NCBI GenBank assembly: GCA_963786195.1
Contig: CAWAYH010000004.1
Coordinates: 124,001 to 188,000 of the forward strand
From: CAWAYH01 sp963786195
GTDB lineage: Bacteria; Acidobacteriota; Vicinamibacteria; Vicinamibacterales; 2-12-FULL-66-21
DNA: 64,000 bases
Reading direction: 5' to 3'
Position numbers and translations under genes: made by a program. How positions within the stretch are numbered: position 1 is the first letter of the stretch; each line of letters starts with the position of its first letter. The notes beneath the pieces are model-generated. The model had not been told where the DNA came from. It worked only from the letters and a program-made list of their open reading frames with translations, and did no database searches. This document shows positions 18,778-27,075 of the stretch, piece after piece.

Positions 18778-19745
18778 AAAGGCTCCACTACTTTGCCAGG
18801 TTCGTCGCCGCGTTCACCGTGCTGCTGATCGCCGCGGGCGGCATGGTCACGAGCACGGGCTCGGGGCTCGCGGTGCCGGACTGGCCGAACTCCTACGGCT
18901 GGTTCATGTTTTCGTTTCCATTCGAGAAGATGGTCGGCGGCATCTTCTACGAGCACGGGCACCGGTTGATCGCATCGACGGTCGGGTTCCTCACCATCAT
19001 CCTGGCGGTGTGGACGTGGATGGTCGATCCGAGGCGATGGGTCGGGCGGCTCGGCATAGCGGCGCTCGGTGCCGTGATTCTACAGGGCCTGCTGGGCGGC
19101 ATCACCGTTCTCCTCCTGCTTCCGGCGCCTGTGTCGATCGGCCATGCAGGGCTCGCGCAGGTGTTCTTCTGCCTGACCGTCACGCTCGCCGTCGTGACGT
19201 CGCGCGGCTGGAACTCCAGCGTGCCGCCGGTAGACGATGCGATGCTGCGACGGGTGGCGCTCGCGACGACGATCCTGGTGTACGGCCAGATCATCCTGGG
19301 CGCCACGATGCGCCACATCGGCGCGGGTCTGGCAATTCCTGATTTCCCGCTCGCGTTCGGGCGCGTGCTGCCGCCTGCGTGGTCGGCGCCGATCGCCGTC
19401 CATTTCGCGCATCGCCTCGGCGCGATCCTCGTGACGGGCGCAATTCTCGCCACGGCGGGACACGTCTGGTACCACCACCGCCGCCGCCGCGAACTGCGGC
19501 GGCCGGCGCTCCTCCTCGGGCTGCTCGTCGCCATCCAGGTGACGCTCGGCGCGTTCGTGGTCTGGTCGGGTCTCCAGCCGGTGCTCAACACCGCCCACGT
19601 CGTGAATGGCGCGCTCGTCCTCGCCACGTCGCTCGTTCTGACGCTTCGCAGCTACCGGCTGCGATTCGGTCCATCGGTTCAGTGGGATAATCAGGGCATC
19701 CATCTCGAATCGATGCCGGGGAACCCTGTGAGACATCCATCATGA
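18774..19745 (+). CDS. ctaA: Heme A synthase (COX15/CtaA family)
   Basis: A GTG start at 18774 overlaps the previous stop (GTGA), giving 323 residues. The protein is an integral membrane enzyme of about eight helices that oxidises the heme O C8 methyl to formyl. Family signatures are present: GGMVTSTGSGLAVPDWPNSYG near the N-terminus, EHGHRLIAS, the second-half repeat MRHIGAGLAIPDFPLAFG, VHFAHRLGA, and NTAHVVNGAL with the conserved heme-ligand histidines. The ATGA overlap with ctaB implies coupled translation. No frameshift is seen. Confidence 0.94.
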   Translation: MKRLHYFARFVAAFTVLLIAAGGMVTSTGSGLAVPDWPNSYGWFMFSFPFEKMVGGIFYEHGHRLIASTVGFLTIILAVWTWMVDPRRWVGRLGIAALGAVILQGLLGGITVLLLLPAPVSIGHAGLAQVFFCLTVTLAVVTSRGWNSSVPPVDDAMLRRVALATTILVYGQIILGATMRHIGAGLAIPDFPLAFGRVLPPAWSAPIAVHFAHRLGAILVTGAILATAGHVWYHHRRRRELRRPALLLGLLVAIQVTLGAFVVWSGLQPVLNTAHVVNGALVLATSLVLTLRSYRLRFGPSVQWDNQGIHLESMPGNPVRHPS

Positions 19746-20632
19746 AGTCGGACGCGGTAGCGGTTGTTCCGGCGGTTCGCAGCCGCGCCGGCGACTACGT
19801 CACGCTGGCCAAGCCACGGCTGAATCTGCTCGTCGTCGCGTCGGCCCTGGCCGGGTTCGTCATGGCCGGCGGGGACACGACCGACACCTGGCGGGTGCTG
19901 GCGATGGTCATCGGAACCGGCCTGGTCGCGGGCGGCGCCTCGGCGTTCAATCAGATCATCGAGCGCGAGCCTGACAGACTGATGCGGCGCACGCGGCTTC
20001 GGCCGATGCCGGACGGGCGCCTGAACGTGCGCGACGCGCGGCTTTTCGCGTTCGCGCTCTCGGCGGCCGGCGTGATCGTCCTGACTTTCGGCGCCAACCG
20101 GTTGAGCGCCGCGGTGGCGCTGGTCACGCTGCTCACCTACGCGCTCGTCTACACGCCGCTGAAGAAACTCTCGTCGTTCGCGACGGTCATCGGCGCGATT
20201 CCGGGCGCGCTGCCGCCGGTCATCGGCTGGGCCGCTGCCAGGGGCACGCTGTCCCAGGGCGCCTGGGTGCTCTTCGGCATCGTCTTCCTGTGGCAGCTGC
20301 CGCACTTCCTGGCGATCGCGTGGGTGCATCGCGAGGACTACGCCCGCGCCGGGTTCCTGATGCTGCCCGTGATCGAGCCGGATGGCAGGAGCACCGCACG
20401 GCAGGCGGTGCTCTACTCGGCCGCGCTCCTGCCGCTGAGCCTCGCGCCGACGCTCATCGGCATGACCGGCACCGTGTACTTCGCGGGTGCGCTGGTCCTC
20501 ACGCTGCTGTTCCTCGGCCTCGCCATCCGATTCGGCCTGACGCGCAGCCTCCCCGACGCGCGCCGGCTGTTCTTCGCGTCGATTACCTACCTGCCGCTCC
20601 TCTGGGTGCTGATGATCGCGGACCGGATCTGA
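19742..20632 (+). CDS. ctaB: Heme O synthase (protoheme IX farnesyltransferase)
   Basis: A 296-residue UbiA-superfamily prenyltransferase that converts heme B to heme O. The first substrate-binding motif is NQIIEREPDRLMRRTRLRPMP (split: NQIIEREPD then RLMRRTRLRPMPDGR), matching the family NxxxD...RT.RP pattern. Other family features are TYALVYTPLKKLSSFATVIGA, WQLPHFLAIAWVHREDY and DYARAGFLMLPV. About eight or nine transmembrane helices are predicted by hydrophobicity. It precedes a DUF420 gene by 22 bp. Confidence 0.95.
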   Translation: MKSDAVAVVPAVRSRAGDYVTLAKPRLNLLVVASALAGFVMAGGDTTDTWRVLAMVIGTGLVAGGASAFNQIIEREPDRLMRRTRLRPMPDGRLNVRDARLFAFALSAAGVIVLTFGANRLSAAVALVTLLTYALVYTPLKKLSSFATVIGAIPGALPPVIGWAAARGTLSQGAWVLFGIVFLWQLPHFLAIAWVHREDYARAGFLMLPVIEPDGRSTARQAVLYSAALLPLSLAPTLIGMTGTVYFAGALVLTLLFLGLAIRFGLTRSLPDARRLFFASITYLPLLWVLMIADRI

Positions 20633-20654
20633 TTCCGGAGGTCCAGAGGAACGA

Positions 20655-21075
20655 GTGATCGAGATAGCTGATTTGCCGGCGGTGAATGCGTCGCTGAATG
20701 CGATCGCGGCGACGTTGCTGGTGAGCGGCTATCTGATGATTCGCCGCGGCCGGATACAGGCGCACCGGCGCTTCATGCTCTCCGCCTTCGCGACGTCCGC
20801 GTTGTTTCTGATCTCGTACGTGATCTATCACGCGAACGCGGGATCACGCCCGTTCCCGGGCCAGGGACCGGCGCGCGTCGTCTACTTCACGATTCTCGTC
20901 ACGCACGTCGATCCTCGCGGCCGCGATTCTGCCGCTGGCGCTCATCACGCTGACGCACGCGCTGCGCGAGCGCTTCGAGCGCCACGTCCCGATCGCGCGC
21001 TGGACGCTGCCAATCTGGCTGTACGTCTCGGTGACTGGCGTGGTCGTCTATCTGATGCTGTACAGGCTTTACTGA
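20655..21075 (+). CDS. DUF420 (YozB/CtaM-like) membrane protein, one frameshift
   Basis: A GTG start at 20655 lies behind an AGAGGAACGAG Shine-Dalgarno. The first frame gives helices ASLNAIAATLLVSGYLMI and AFATSALFLISYVIYHA with the family HRRFMLSAF motif. A shift near 20905-20920 leads to ILAAAILPLALITLTHALRERFERH and WTLPIWLYVSVTGVVVYLMLY, ending at TGA 21073-21075. Joined length is about 140 residues, normal for DUF420. Members are assembly factors of heme-copper oxidases, which fits the ctaA-ctaB context. Confidence 0.82.
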
Positions 21076-21089
21076 GCGCAGGTCCGCAC

Positions 21090-22400
21090 CTACCGCGCCT
21101 TGACCGCGCGTTTCTTCCGCAGCGATCGCTTGTTCTCGTACATCCGCTCGTCGGCGATTTTGATCAGCGCCATCACGTCATCGGTCTCCGACGTGACTTC
21201 TGCGCTGCCGATGCTCAGTCCCACGCCGATAGGCAGCGTCGCGGCCTCGGAGGACCGGGCGAAGTCGGACTGCAGGGCGGCCCCCCGCCGGCGCGCTTCT
21301 TCCTCGCCACACGACAGCAGGATCAGGAACTCGTCGCCGCCCCACCGGAACACGTAGTCGGCCTCGCGGATGTTGCTGAGCAGGAACGCCGCGACCTCGC
21401 GCAGCACGCGGTCGCCCGCGTCATGGCCAAGCGTGTCGTTGACGGCTTTGAACCGATCGACGTCCACGAACAGGACCGACATCGGGATCCCGTACCTGCG
21501 GTGGCGCTGCAGCTCGCGGCCGATGATCTCATCGAAGAAGCGACGATTCCGGCAGCCGGTGAGCGGATCCGTGATGACCATCCGGCGCAGCTTTCCCTGC
21601 GCCGCCTCGAGCCGGCGATTGGTCCGGCGCAACTCCCACGTCATGTCCTCGAACGTCATCAGCTGCATGCCGAGCGCGGCGATGAGATAGAGAACGAGGC
21701 TGAAGAACAGCGCATTCGTCACGCCGGGCGCCTGCGGCCCTTCGACCGTGAGCACGATCCAGATGTGCGACGCGGCAATGAGCAGGAACGCCACGCCGAC
21801 GACGGCGGCGCCGAGCATGCGGACCTGACGCAGCAGAATCAGGTGCCCGACGCCGGCGGCGGCGAGCGCACCGGCAATCAGCACGTGGCCGGGGCCGAAG
21901 ACCGTCCACGGTTCGAGCGCGAGCGGCGCAAGGGCGAACCAGAGCAGAACGCCCAGCAGGACGACTGCGTAGCTGCGACGGATGCGCGGGCGGGAAGGAT
22001 ACGCGTCCGCGCTCATGACGAAGAAGAGGGCGCTCAGGATGCCCAGGAACTGCGAGATGCCGTACGCGAACCGCGCAACCCGCTCGGTGCTGACGGTGAA
22101 CGTCTGGCCCGCCAGAAACATCGACGCGGAAATCATCAGCCAGCCCGCGGTCCAGAACAGGATGTAGAAACGGCGGCGGTAGAAGAACAGGAGGAGCAGC
22201 AGGCCCGTGACGACGAGCGCTCCCGACCCGGCGATATGCCAGGGATTGACCGCCGTCAGGTCCTGCGTGAGGGACGTCGGCGCGTGCCCTACCGCCTGCT
22301 GGAAAACCTCGCTGGGCGCCAGAGGCACCGCGGACGCGATGGTAATCAATACAGCAGCAGCCAGGACCATCAGCCAGGCGTGGCCCGGCACTCGATCCAT
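21090..22400 (-). CDS. Membrane diguanylate cyclase (GGDEF)
   Basis: A 436-residue protein with about eight N-terminal transmembrane helices (residues 10-245) as a sensor region, a short coiled linker (MTWELRRTNRRLEAAQGK), and a C-terminal GGDEF domain. The active-site loop GGDEF is intact at about 354-358, and RxxD (READ) lies exactly five residues upstream, so the inhibitory c-di-GMP I-site is present. It should make c-di-GMP from two GTP and be product-inhibited. It is convergent with the DUF420 gene. The sensed signal is unknown. Confidence 0.93.
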   Translation of the reverse strand: MDRVPGHAWLMVLAAAVLITIASAVPLAPSEVFQQAVGHAPTSLTQDLTAVNPWHIAGSGALVVTGLLLLLFFYRRRFYILFWTAGWLMISASMFLAGQTFTVSTERVARFAYGISQFLGILSALFFVMSADAYPSRPRIRRSYAVVLLGVLLWFALAPLALEPWTVFGPGHVLIAGALAAAGVGHLILLRQVRMLGAAVVGVAFLLIAASHIWIVLTVEGPQAPGVTNALFFSLVLYLIAALGMQLMTFEDMTWELRRTNRRLEAAQGKLRRMVITDPLTGCRNRRFFDEIIGRELQRHRRYGIPMSVLFVDVDRFKAVNDTLGHDAGDRVLREVAAFLLSNIREADYVFRWGGDEFLILLSCGEEEARRRGAALQSDFARSSEAATLPIGVGLSIGSAEVTSETDDVMALIKIADERMYENKRSLRKKRAVKAR

Positions 22401-22523
22401 GGGTCTCTAAGGCAGGGGAGCTAGCGTAATTCTAGCATTTTGCAACCATGAGGTTGGTAGGATGCCGGTAGGATTCAACAAGTTAGAACTGTTGAGCTAT
22501 GATTCTGGGCCGATTCTGCGACT
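22401..22523. other. Short intergenic region without a recognised gene
   Basis: This 123-bp stretch between two minus-strand genes is AT-richer than its surroundings (TTCTAGCATTTTGCAACC and AACAAGTTAGAACTGTTGAG). It probably holds the diguanylate cyclase promoter and the transcript end of the downstream-located neighbour. No terminator hairpin with a T-run is evident. Confidence 0.35.
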
Positions 22524-24956
22524 CTACCGGTAGAGCTGGTATTGGCTGCGGAGCTGGCGCCAGCGGGCCTCCATCCCGGCCCAGGATTGCGCAATCGAGG
22601 CCGGATCGTCGCCGGCGCGGATCCGCGCCAGACCCTCACGCGACCCGAACAGGCGTTCGGCGGCGTCCAGCTCGAATTTCGCTCCATACAGCTTGTGGAG
22701 CGCCGCGGCGATCTCCACGCCGAGGCGGACCGGCCGGAGCGCAGCGCGGTCCATGACGATCATGAACACGCCCTGGCACTCGTCGCCGGAGTACTTGCTC
22801 GACGTCGGGGTGAAACGCACGGGATAGAAGCGGACGCCCGGCACGCTGCGCGCGTTCAATGCATCCGACAGCGCCACCCCGTCAATCCACGGCGCGCCGA
22901 TCTGCTCGAACGGCGTATCGGTCCCGCGGCCGACAGAGAGATTCGTGCCTTCAATCGCGCCGATGCCCGGATAGAGCGTGGCCTGAATCAGGTTGCGCAT
23001 GTTCGGCGACGGGTTGATCCACGGAAGGCCGGTATCGTCAAACCAGGCTTCGCGATCCCAGTTCTTCGCGGGGACGACCGTCAGATCCGCGCCGATCTTG
23101 TTTTCACCGTTGAACAGCTTTGCGAGCTCGCCAAGCGTGAGCCCATGGCGGATCGGCATCGGGAAGTAGCCGGTGAAGCCGACCTGCGATTTGTCGAGGA
23201 TCGGCCCTTCGACCTGGAAGCCGTTGATCGGATTGGGCCGATCGAGCACGACGACAGCGAGCCGGCGCCTGGCAGCCTCCTCCATGACGTAGGCCATCGT
23301 CGTCATGTAGGTGTAGAAGCGCGCGCCGACGTCCTGCAGATCGATGACGATCGCGTCGAGCCCCTCGAGCATCTCCGTGGTCGGCCTGCGCGTCTCGCCA
23401 TACAGCGAGTGAATCGGCAGACTCGTCTTCGTGTCGGTCGCCGAGGGCACGTTGGCGTCGAGGACGCCGCGAATGCCGTGCTCCGGGCTGAAGAGCGCGA
23501 CGAGCTTGACGTCTTTCGCGCCGTACAGGAGGTCGATCGTCGTCTGGCCGTCACGTGCGCGGCCGGTGTGGTTCGTGACGAGGCCCACCCGCTTGCCCTT
23601 CAGCGGCTTGAAGTCGTCGGCGCGCAGGACGTCGATGCCGCTCAGCACCGGCGATCGCGGACGAGCGGGCAGCGTGCCGGACGGCCCGAAATCGTTCCCG
23701 GTCATCAGCTTGTTGTGCGCGGAGCCCGGCAGACCCGTGATCGCCGCGGCAGCCACCGTCGCGATACGAGCCCGCAGCGGCGTGACGTCGCCCTTGCCGT
23801 CCGGATGGACGCGGTTCGAGAGAAAGATCACGAAGAGCTCGGTCACCGGATCGATCCAGATCGAGGTGCCGGTGAAGCCTGTGTGGCCGAACGATCCGAT
23901 CGGCAGGAGCTCGCCACGGTTCGCGGAGAAGCTGGAATCGATGTCCCAGCCGAGGCCGCGCGTGTTGGCGTCGTAGCCGACGGCCACAGGGCCCGTCATC
24001 TTCTCGACCGCCAGCGGTGACAGGATCCGCGTTCCCTGATACAGACCGCCGTTCAGCAGGGCGCGGCAGAAGATCGACAGGTCCGCTGCCGTGCTGAAGA
24101 GGCCCGCATGACCCGCGACGCCGCCCATCCGCCGCGCCGTCGGATCGTGCACGATGCCTCTCAGCATCGTCATGTCCGGTCCCTGGCACGGCCACCCGAA
24201 TCGCGTGCAGTTCTCAGTCGGGGCGATGCGCGACGCGAGCGACGCCGGCGGCGTGAACATCGTGTCTTTCATCCCGAGCGGATCGAAGATTCGCTCCTTC
24301 GCGAACCGGTCGAGCGGCTGCCCGCTGACGCGCCGGACGATGTCGCCGAGGAGGAAGAAGTTGATGTCGCTGTAGACGAATCGCTCGCCGGGACGCGAGG
24401 TCGGGACCTCGTCGATCGCGAGCCCGATGGCCGTGTCGTATCCGGTCCACATGTCGACGAGCTCGACGTCGGGGCGCAGGCCCGACACGTGGGTCAGCAG
24501 ATGCCGGATGGTGATGTCGCCCTTGCCGTACCGTTCGAAGCCCGGGATGAATGCGGCGACACGGTCCGTGAGCCGGATACGCCCCTGCTCCACCAGCATC
24601 ATGATGCTCGTCGTCGTCGCGACCACTTTGGTGAGCGACGCGAGATCGAACATCGTGTCGAGAGTCATCGGTTCCGCGGACGGGACGAGCGCGCGGTTGC
24701 CGATGGCTTTCTGGTAGAGGAGGCGATCGCCGCGGCCGACGAGGACGACCGCGCCAGGAAGCTTCTTCTCGGCGATGGCCTCGCGGACCAGCGGCTCGAT
24801 GGCTTCGAGCTTCCGCGGATCGACCGTCACCTGACCGTTTTCGGCCTCCGCTGCAGGCGAGCCCGTCGACGCCGGCGAGAGCACGGTCAGGCGAGGCGGC
24901 TGCGCGGCCTGCCCCAGCAGGAGCCAAGCGAGCACCGCGGCGACCAGCGTCTGCAT
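22524..24956 (-). CDS. Fusion of AmiE-like serine hydrolase and NamZ (DUF1343) exo-beta-N-acetylmuramidase
   Basis: An 810-residue exported protein with an N-terminal signal peptide (MQTLVAAVLAWLLLGQAAQ). Residues about 48-420 are a beta-lactamase-fold serine hydrolase: S107-L-T-K110 (SxxK), YSD in RFVYSDINFFLLGD, and GHTGFTGTSIWIDP as the third-motif region. Residues about 436-810 are DUF1343/NamZ: GKRVGLVTNHTG, LFSPEHGIRG, DLQDVGARFYTYMTTM, LDRPNPINGFQVEGP and SPNMRNL. In Bacillus subtilis the separate enzymes AmiE and NamZ (with NagZ) recover peptidoglycan fragments. The fusion suggests sequential release of the peptide and of MurNAc from muropeptides. No frameshift is seen. Confidence 0.9.
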   Translation of the reverse strand: MQTLVAAVLAWLLLGQAAQPPRLTVLSPASTGSPAAEAENGQVTVDPRKLEAIEPLVREAIAEKKLPGAVVLVGRGDRLLYQKAIGNRALVPSAEPMTLDTMFDLASLTKVVATTTSIMMLVEQGRIRLTDRVAAFIPGFERYGKGDITIRHLLTHVSGLRPDVELVDMWTGYDTAIGLAIDEVPTSRPGERFVYSDINFFLLGDIVRRVSGQPLDRFAKERIFDPLGMKDTMFTPPASLASRIAPTENCTRFGWPCQGPDMTMLRGIVHDPTARRMGGVAGHAGLFSTAADLSIFCRALLNGGLYQGTRILSPLAVEKMTGPVAVGYDANTRGLGWDIDSSFSANRGELLPIGSFGHTGFTGTSIWIDPVTELFVIFLSNRVHPDGKGDVTPLRARIATVAAAAITGLPGSAHNKLMTGNDFGPSGTLPARPRSPVLSGIDVLRADDFKPLKGKRVGLVTNHTGRARDGQTTIDLLYGAKDVKLVALFSPEHGIRGVLDANVPSATDTKTSLPIHSLYGETRRPTTEMLEGLDAIVIDLQDVGARFYTYMTTMAYVMEEAARRRLAVVVLDRPNPINGFQVEGPILDKSQVGFTGYFPMPIRHGLTLGELAKLFNGENKIGADLTVVPAKNWDREAWFDDTGLPWINPSPNMRNLIQATLYPGIGAIEGTNLSVGRGTDTPFEQIGAPWIDGVALSDALNARSVPGVRFYPVRFTPTSSKYSGDECQGVFMIVMDRAALRPVRLGVEIAAALHKLYGAKFELDAAERLFGSREGLARIRAGDDPASIAQSWAGMEARWRQLRSQYQLYR

Positions 24957-24969
24957 TCTCGCTGAGGAT

Positions 24970-24975
24970 TATACT
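24970..24975 (+). promoter_or_regulatory. Candidate -10 for a leaderless transcript
   Basis: TATACT lies 7 nt upstream of the GTG start codon at 24983. With this spacing transcription would begin at or next to the start codon, and no Shine-Dalgarno is present. The same arrangement is seen before the TPR gene at 29814. Confidence 0.35.
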
Positions 24976-24982
24976 TTGCCGT

Positions 24983-26990
24983 GTGCGTCCCATCGGACGT
25001 GCGACCGACGGACCCGATCCCCGCTGGGAGGCCTTCGCCGCACGCGAGCCGTACTACGCGGTCCTGACGGCCCCAAGATTCCGGCGTGCCAATCTGACGG
25101 TCGCCCGCGAGCGTGAGTTCTTCACGAGCGGGGAGACGCAGGTAGACGCGATCTTCCGGACGATCGAGCTGCGTCTCGCGCCCCACTTTGCGCCCACGGC
25201 ACTCCTGGAGTACGGATGCGGTGTCGGCAGGCTGGCGCTGCCGCTGGCCAGGCGCGCGGGGCGCCGCGCCGGGCACGTGACCGCGGTCGACCGCTCGCCG
25301 GTCATGCTTGCAGCGGCGCGCCAGCACGCCGAGCGCAGTGGCGTGAACAATCTGAGCTTCTGCACGCCCGCCGACCTGTTTGCCTCGCCCGGCACGTTCG
25401 ATTTCGTGAACTGCTATCTCGTCTTTCAGCGTATTCCGCGTGACACGGGGGTCGCGCTGCTGGGAGAGCTGCTGAAACGCATCCGGCCCGGCGGCATCGG
25501 CGTGTTCCAGTTTCCGTACCGGACGAGCGTCTCGGCGAGCGTTCAGTCGGCGCGCTGGCTGCGGGATCGCGTGCCCGGCGTCAACGCCCTGGCGAACCTG
25601 TTGCGCGGAAAGCCCGTTGAAGAACCCTTCATTGCCAGTCACACGTACGCGCTCGACGATGTGCTGCGTTCGCTCGACGACGCCTCGTTGGACGCCGCGC
25701 ACATCGTGTTCGAGCATCACGCGGATCTGGCCAGCGCGATCGTTTTCACGGAAGTCCCGATGTCGCGCGCCGAGGTCCCCGGGGATCGCGATCCGCAACT
25801 GGCGCCCCCGATCGACGTCCGCGAGCTCGTGGCGAGCACGTCACTCGCGGATCTCAACCGGGCCGCCGAGCACTACTTCGCGTCGCTGACCGACTGGGAC
25901 CATCACCTCGCCAAGCCGTTCAGCAACGCGGACGAAGCTCCGCTGCTCCTGACGGACGTCGTCATGATGCTGCAGGGTCTGCGCGTCAGTGCGGGAGATG
26001 CGGTCCTCGAATTCGGCGCCGGCACAGGCTGGCTCTCGCGCTTGCTCACGCAGCTGGGCTGCCGCGCCATCGTCCTCGACGTGTCCCCAACGGCCCTCCG
26101 CATGGCGCGGGAACTCTATGCGCGCCTGCCTCCGATCGGCGACCGCCCCGCGCCGGAATTCCTCCAGTTCGACGGGCGGTGCATCGAGCTGCCGGACGCA
26201 AGCGTCGATCGCATCGTGTGCCTCCACGCGCTGCACCATACGCCGAACCCGCATGATGTGATCGCGGAGTTCGGCCGGATCCTGATGCCCGGGGGGATTG
26301 CCGGCTTTGCCGAACCCGGACCGCGCCACTCGCGATCGGCATTCTCACAGTTCGAGATGCGGACCTACGGGGTCGTCGAGAACGACGTAGACGTGCACGA
26401 CCTGTGGAACACGGCGCGGGCCTGCGGCTTCGAGAGGATCGAGCTCGCCGTTTTTCATGGCCCGCCGTTTCACCTGACGCTGGCAGAGTATGAAGACTTT
26501 CTCGCGGGCGGTCCGACCAGCGGACGCTGGTCGGCATCGACCCGCGTGTTCCTGCGCAACGTGCGGAGCTTCTTCCTGTTCAAGGCTGGTGCGCCGCGCG
26601 CCGACAGCCGGCTGGCGGAAGGACTCGCCTGTGAAATCCACGCGACGCTCCCGGCCAGACCCGCCGCGGGCGCGCCAATCGCGATCGATGTCAGCGTGAC
26701 GAACAGCGGCAGCGCCACGTGGCTCGCCTCGGGGGTGGATCACGGCGGCGTTTCACTCGGCGTGCATCTCTACGACGATGCCGGCAGGCTGATCGCGTTC
26801 GCGATGCATCGCGAGCCGCTGACCGCCCCGCCGCAGCTGATTGCACCGGGCGACACCGTGCACCGGCGGCTCACTCTTCGGCCGCTCGAGGCGGGATCGT
26901 GACGTTGTCGAACTGGACTGCGTCGCGTCGAACGTCACCTGGTTCGCGCAAATTGGTTCTCAACCTGCGCGCGTGGCTATCGACCTGTAG
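24983..26990 (+). CDS. Tandem SAM-dependent methyltransferase protein with C-terminal beta domain, one frameshift
   Basis: Two class I methyltransferase domains lie in one chain. The first (about residues 40-210) has LLEYGCGVGRLALPLARR as SAM motif I, and the second (about 310-470) has VLEFGAGTGWLSRLLTQLG and acidic VLDVSPTAL. A C-terminal Ig-like beta domain (about 560-670) has IDVSVTNSGSATWLASG, as in sugar- or surface-polymer-related proteins. The frame carrying the first 639 residues stops at 26902, but a +1 frame there continues as VELDCVASNVTWFAQIGSQPAR to TAG 26988-26990, which completes the beta domain. One indel therefore lies near 26895-26902. The substrate is unknown; glycan or lipid methylation is possible. 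Confidence 0.8.
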
Positions 26991-27075
26991 TGTCCGGCTT
27001 TAGCCTGGCTTTAGCCGGACAAGACGATCCGGCTTCAGTCGGACCAGACGGTCCGCGGCTGAAGCCGGACACTAC
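26988..27075. repeat. Palindromic dispersed element between convergent genes
   Basis: Outer inverted ends TAGTGTCCGGCTT and AAGCCGGACACTA flank internal degenerate copies of GTCCGGCTTTAGCCGGAC. The TAG at each end is the stop codon of the gene that runs into the element from that side: the methyltransferase stop at 26988-26990, and the lipoprotein stop at 27072-27074 on the minus strand. Related units recur at 63774-63830. It probably folds into a strong hairpin and may end transcription in both directions. Confidence 0.8.

Noticed and set aside
20655..22424. Long plus-strand reading frame of about 590 codons
   Set aside because: After the first 85 codons (DUF420) it is antisense to the diguanylate cyclase and shows Arg/Asp/His-rich shadow composition; a clear frameshift explains the DUF420 end instead.
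22542..24020. Plus-strand reading frame of 492 codons
   Set aside because: Antisense to the AmiE-NamZ fusion; no domain, start signal or family resemblance.
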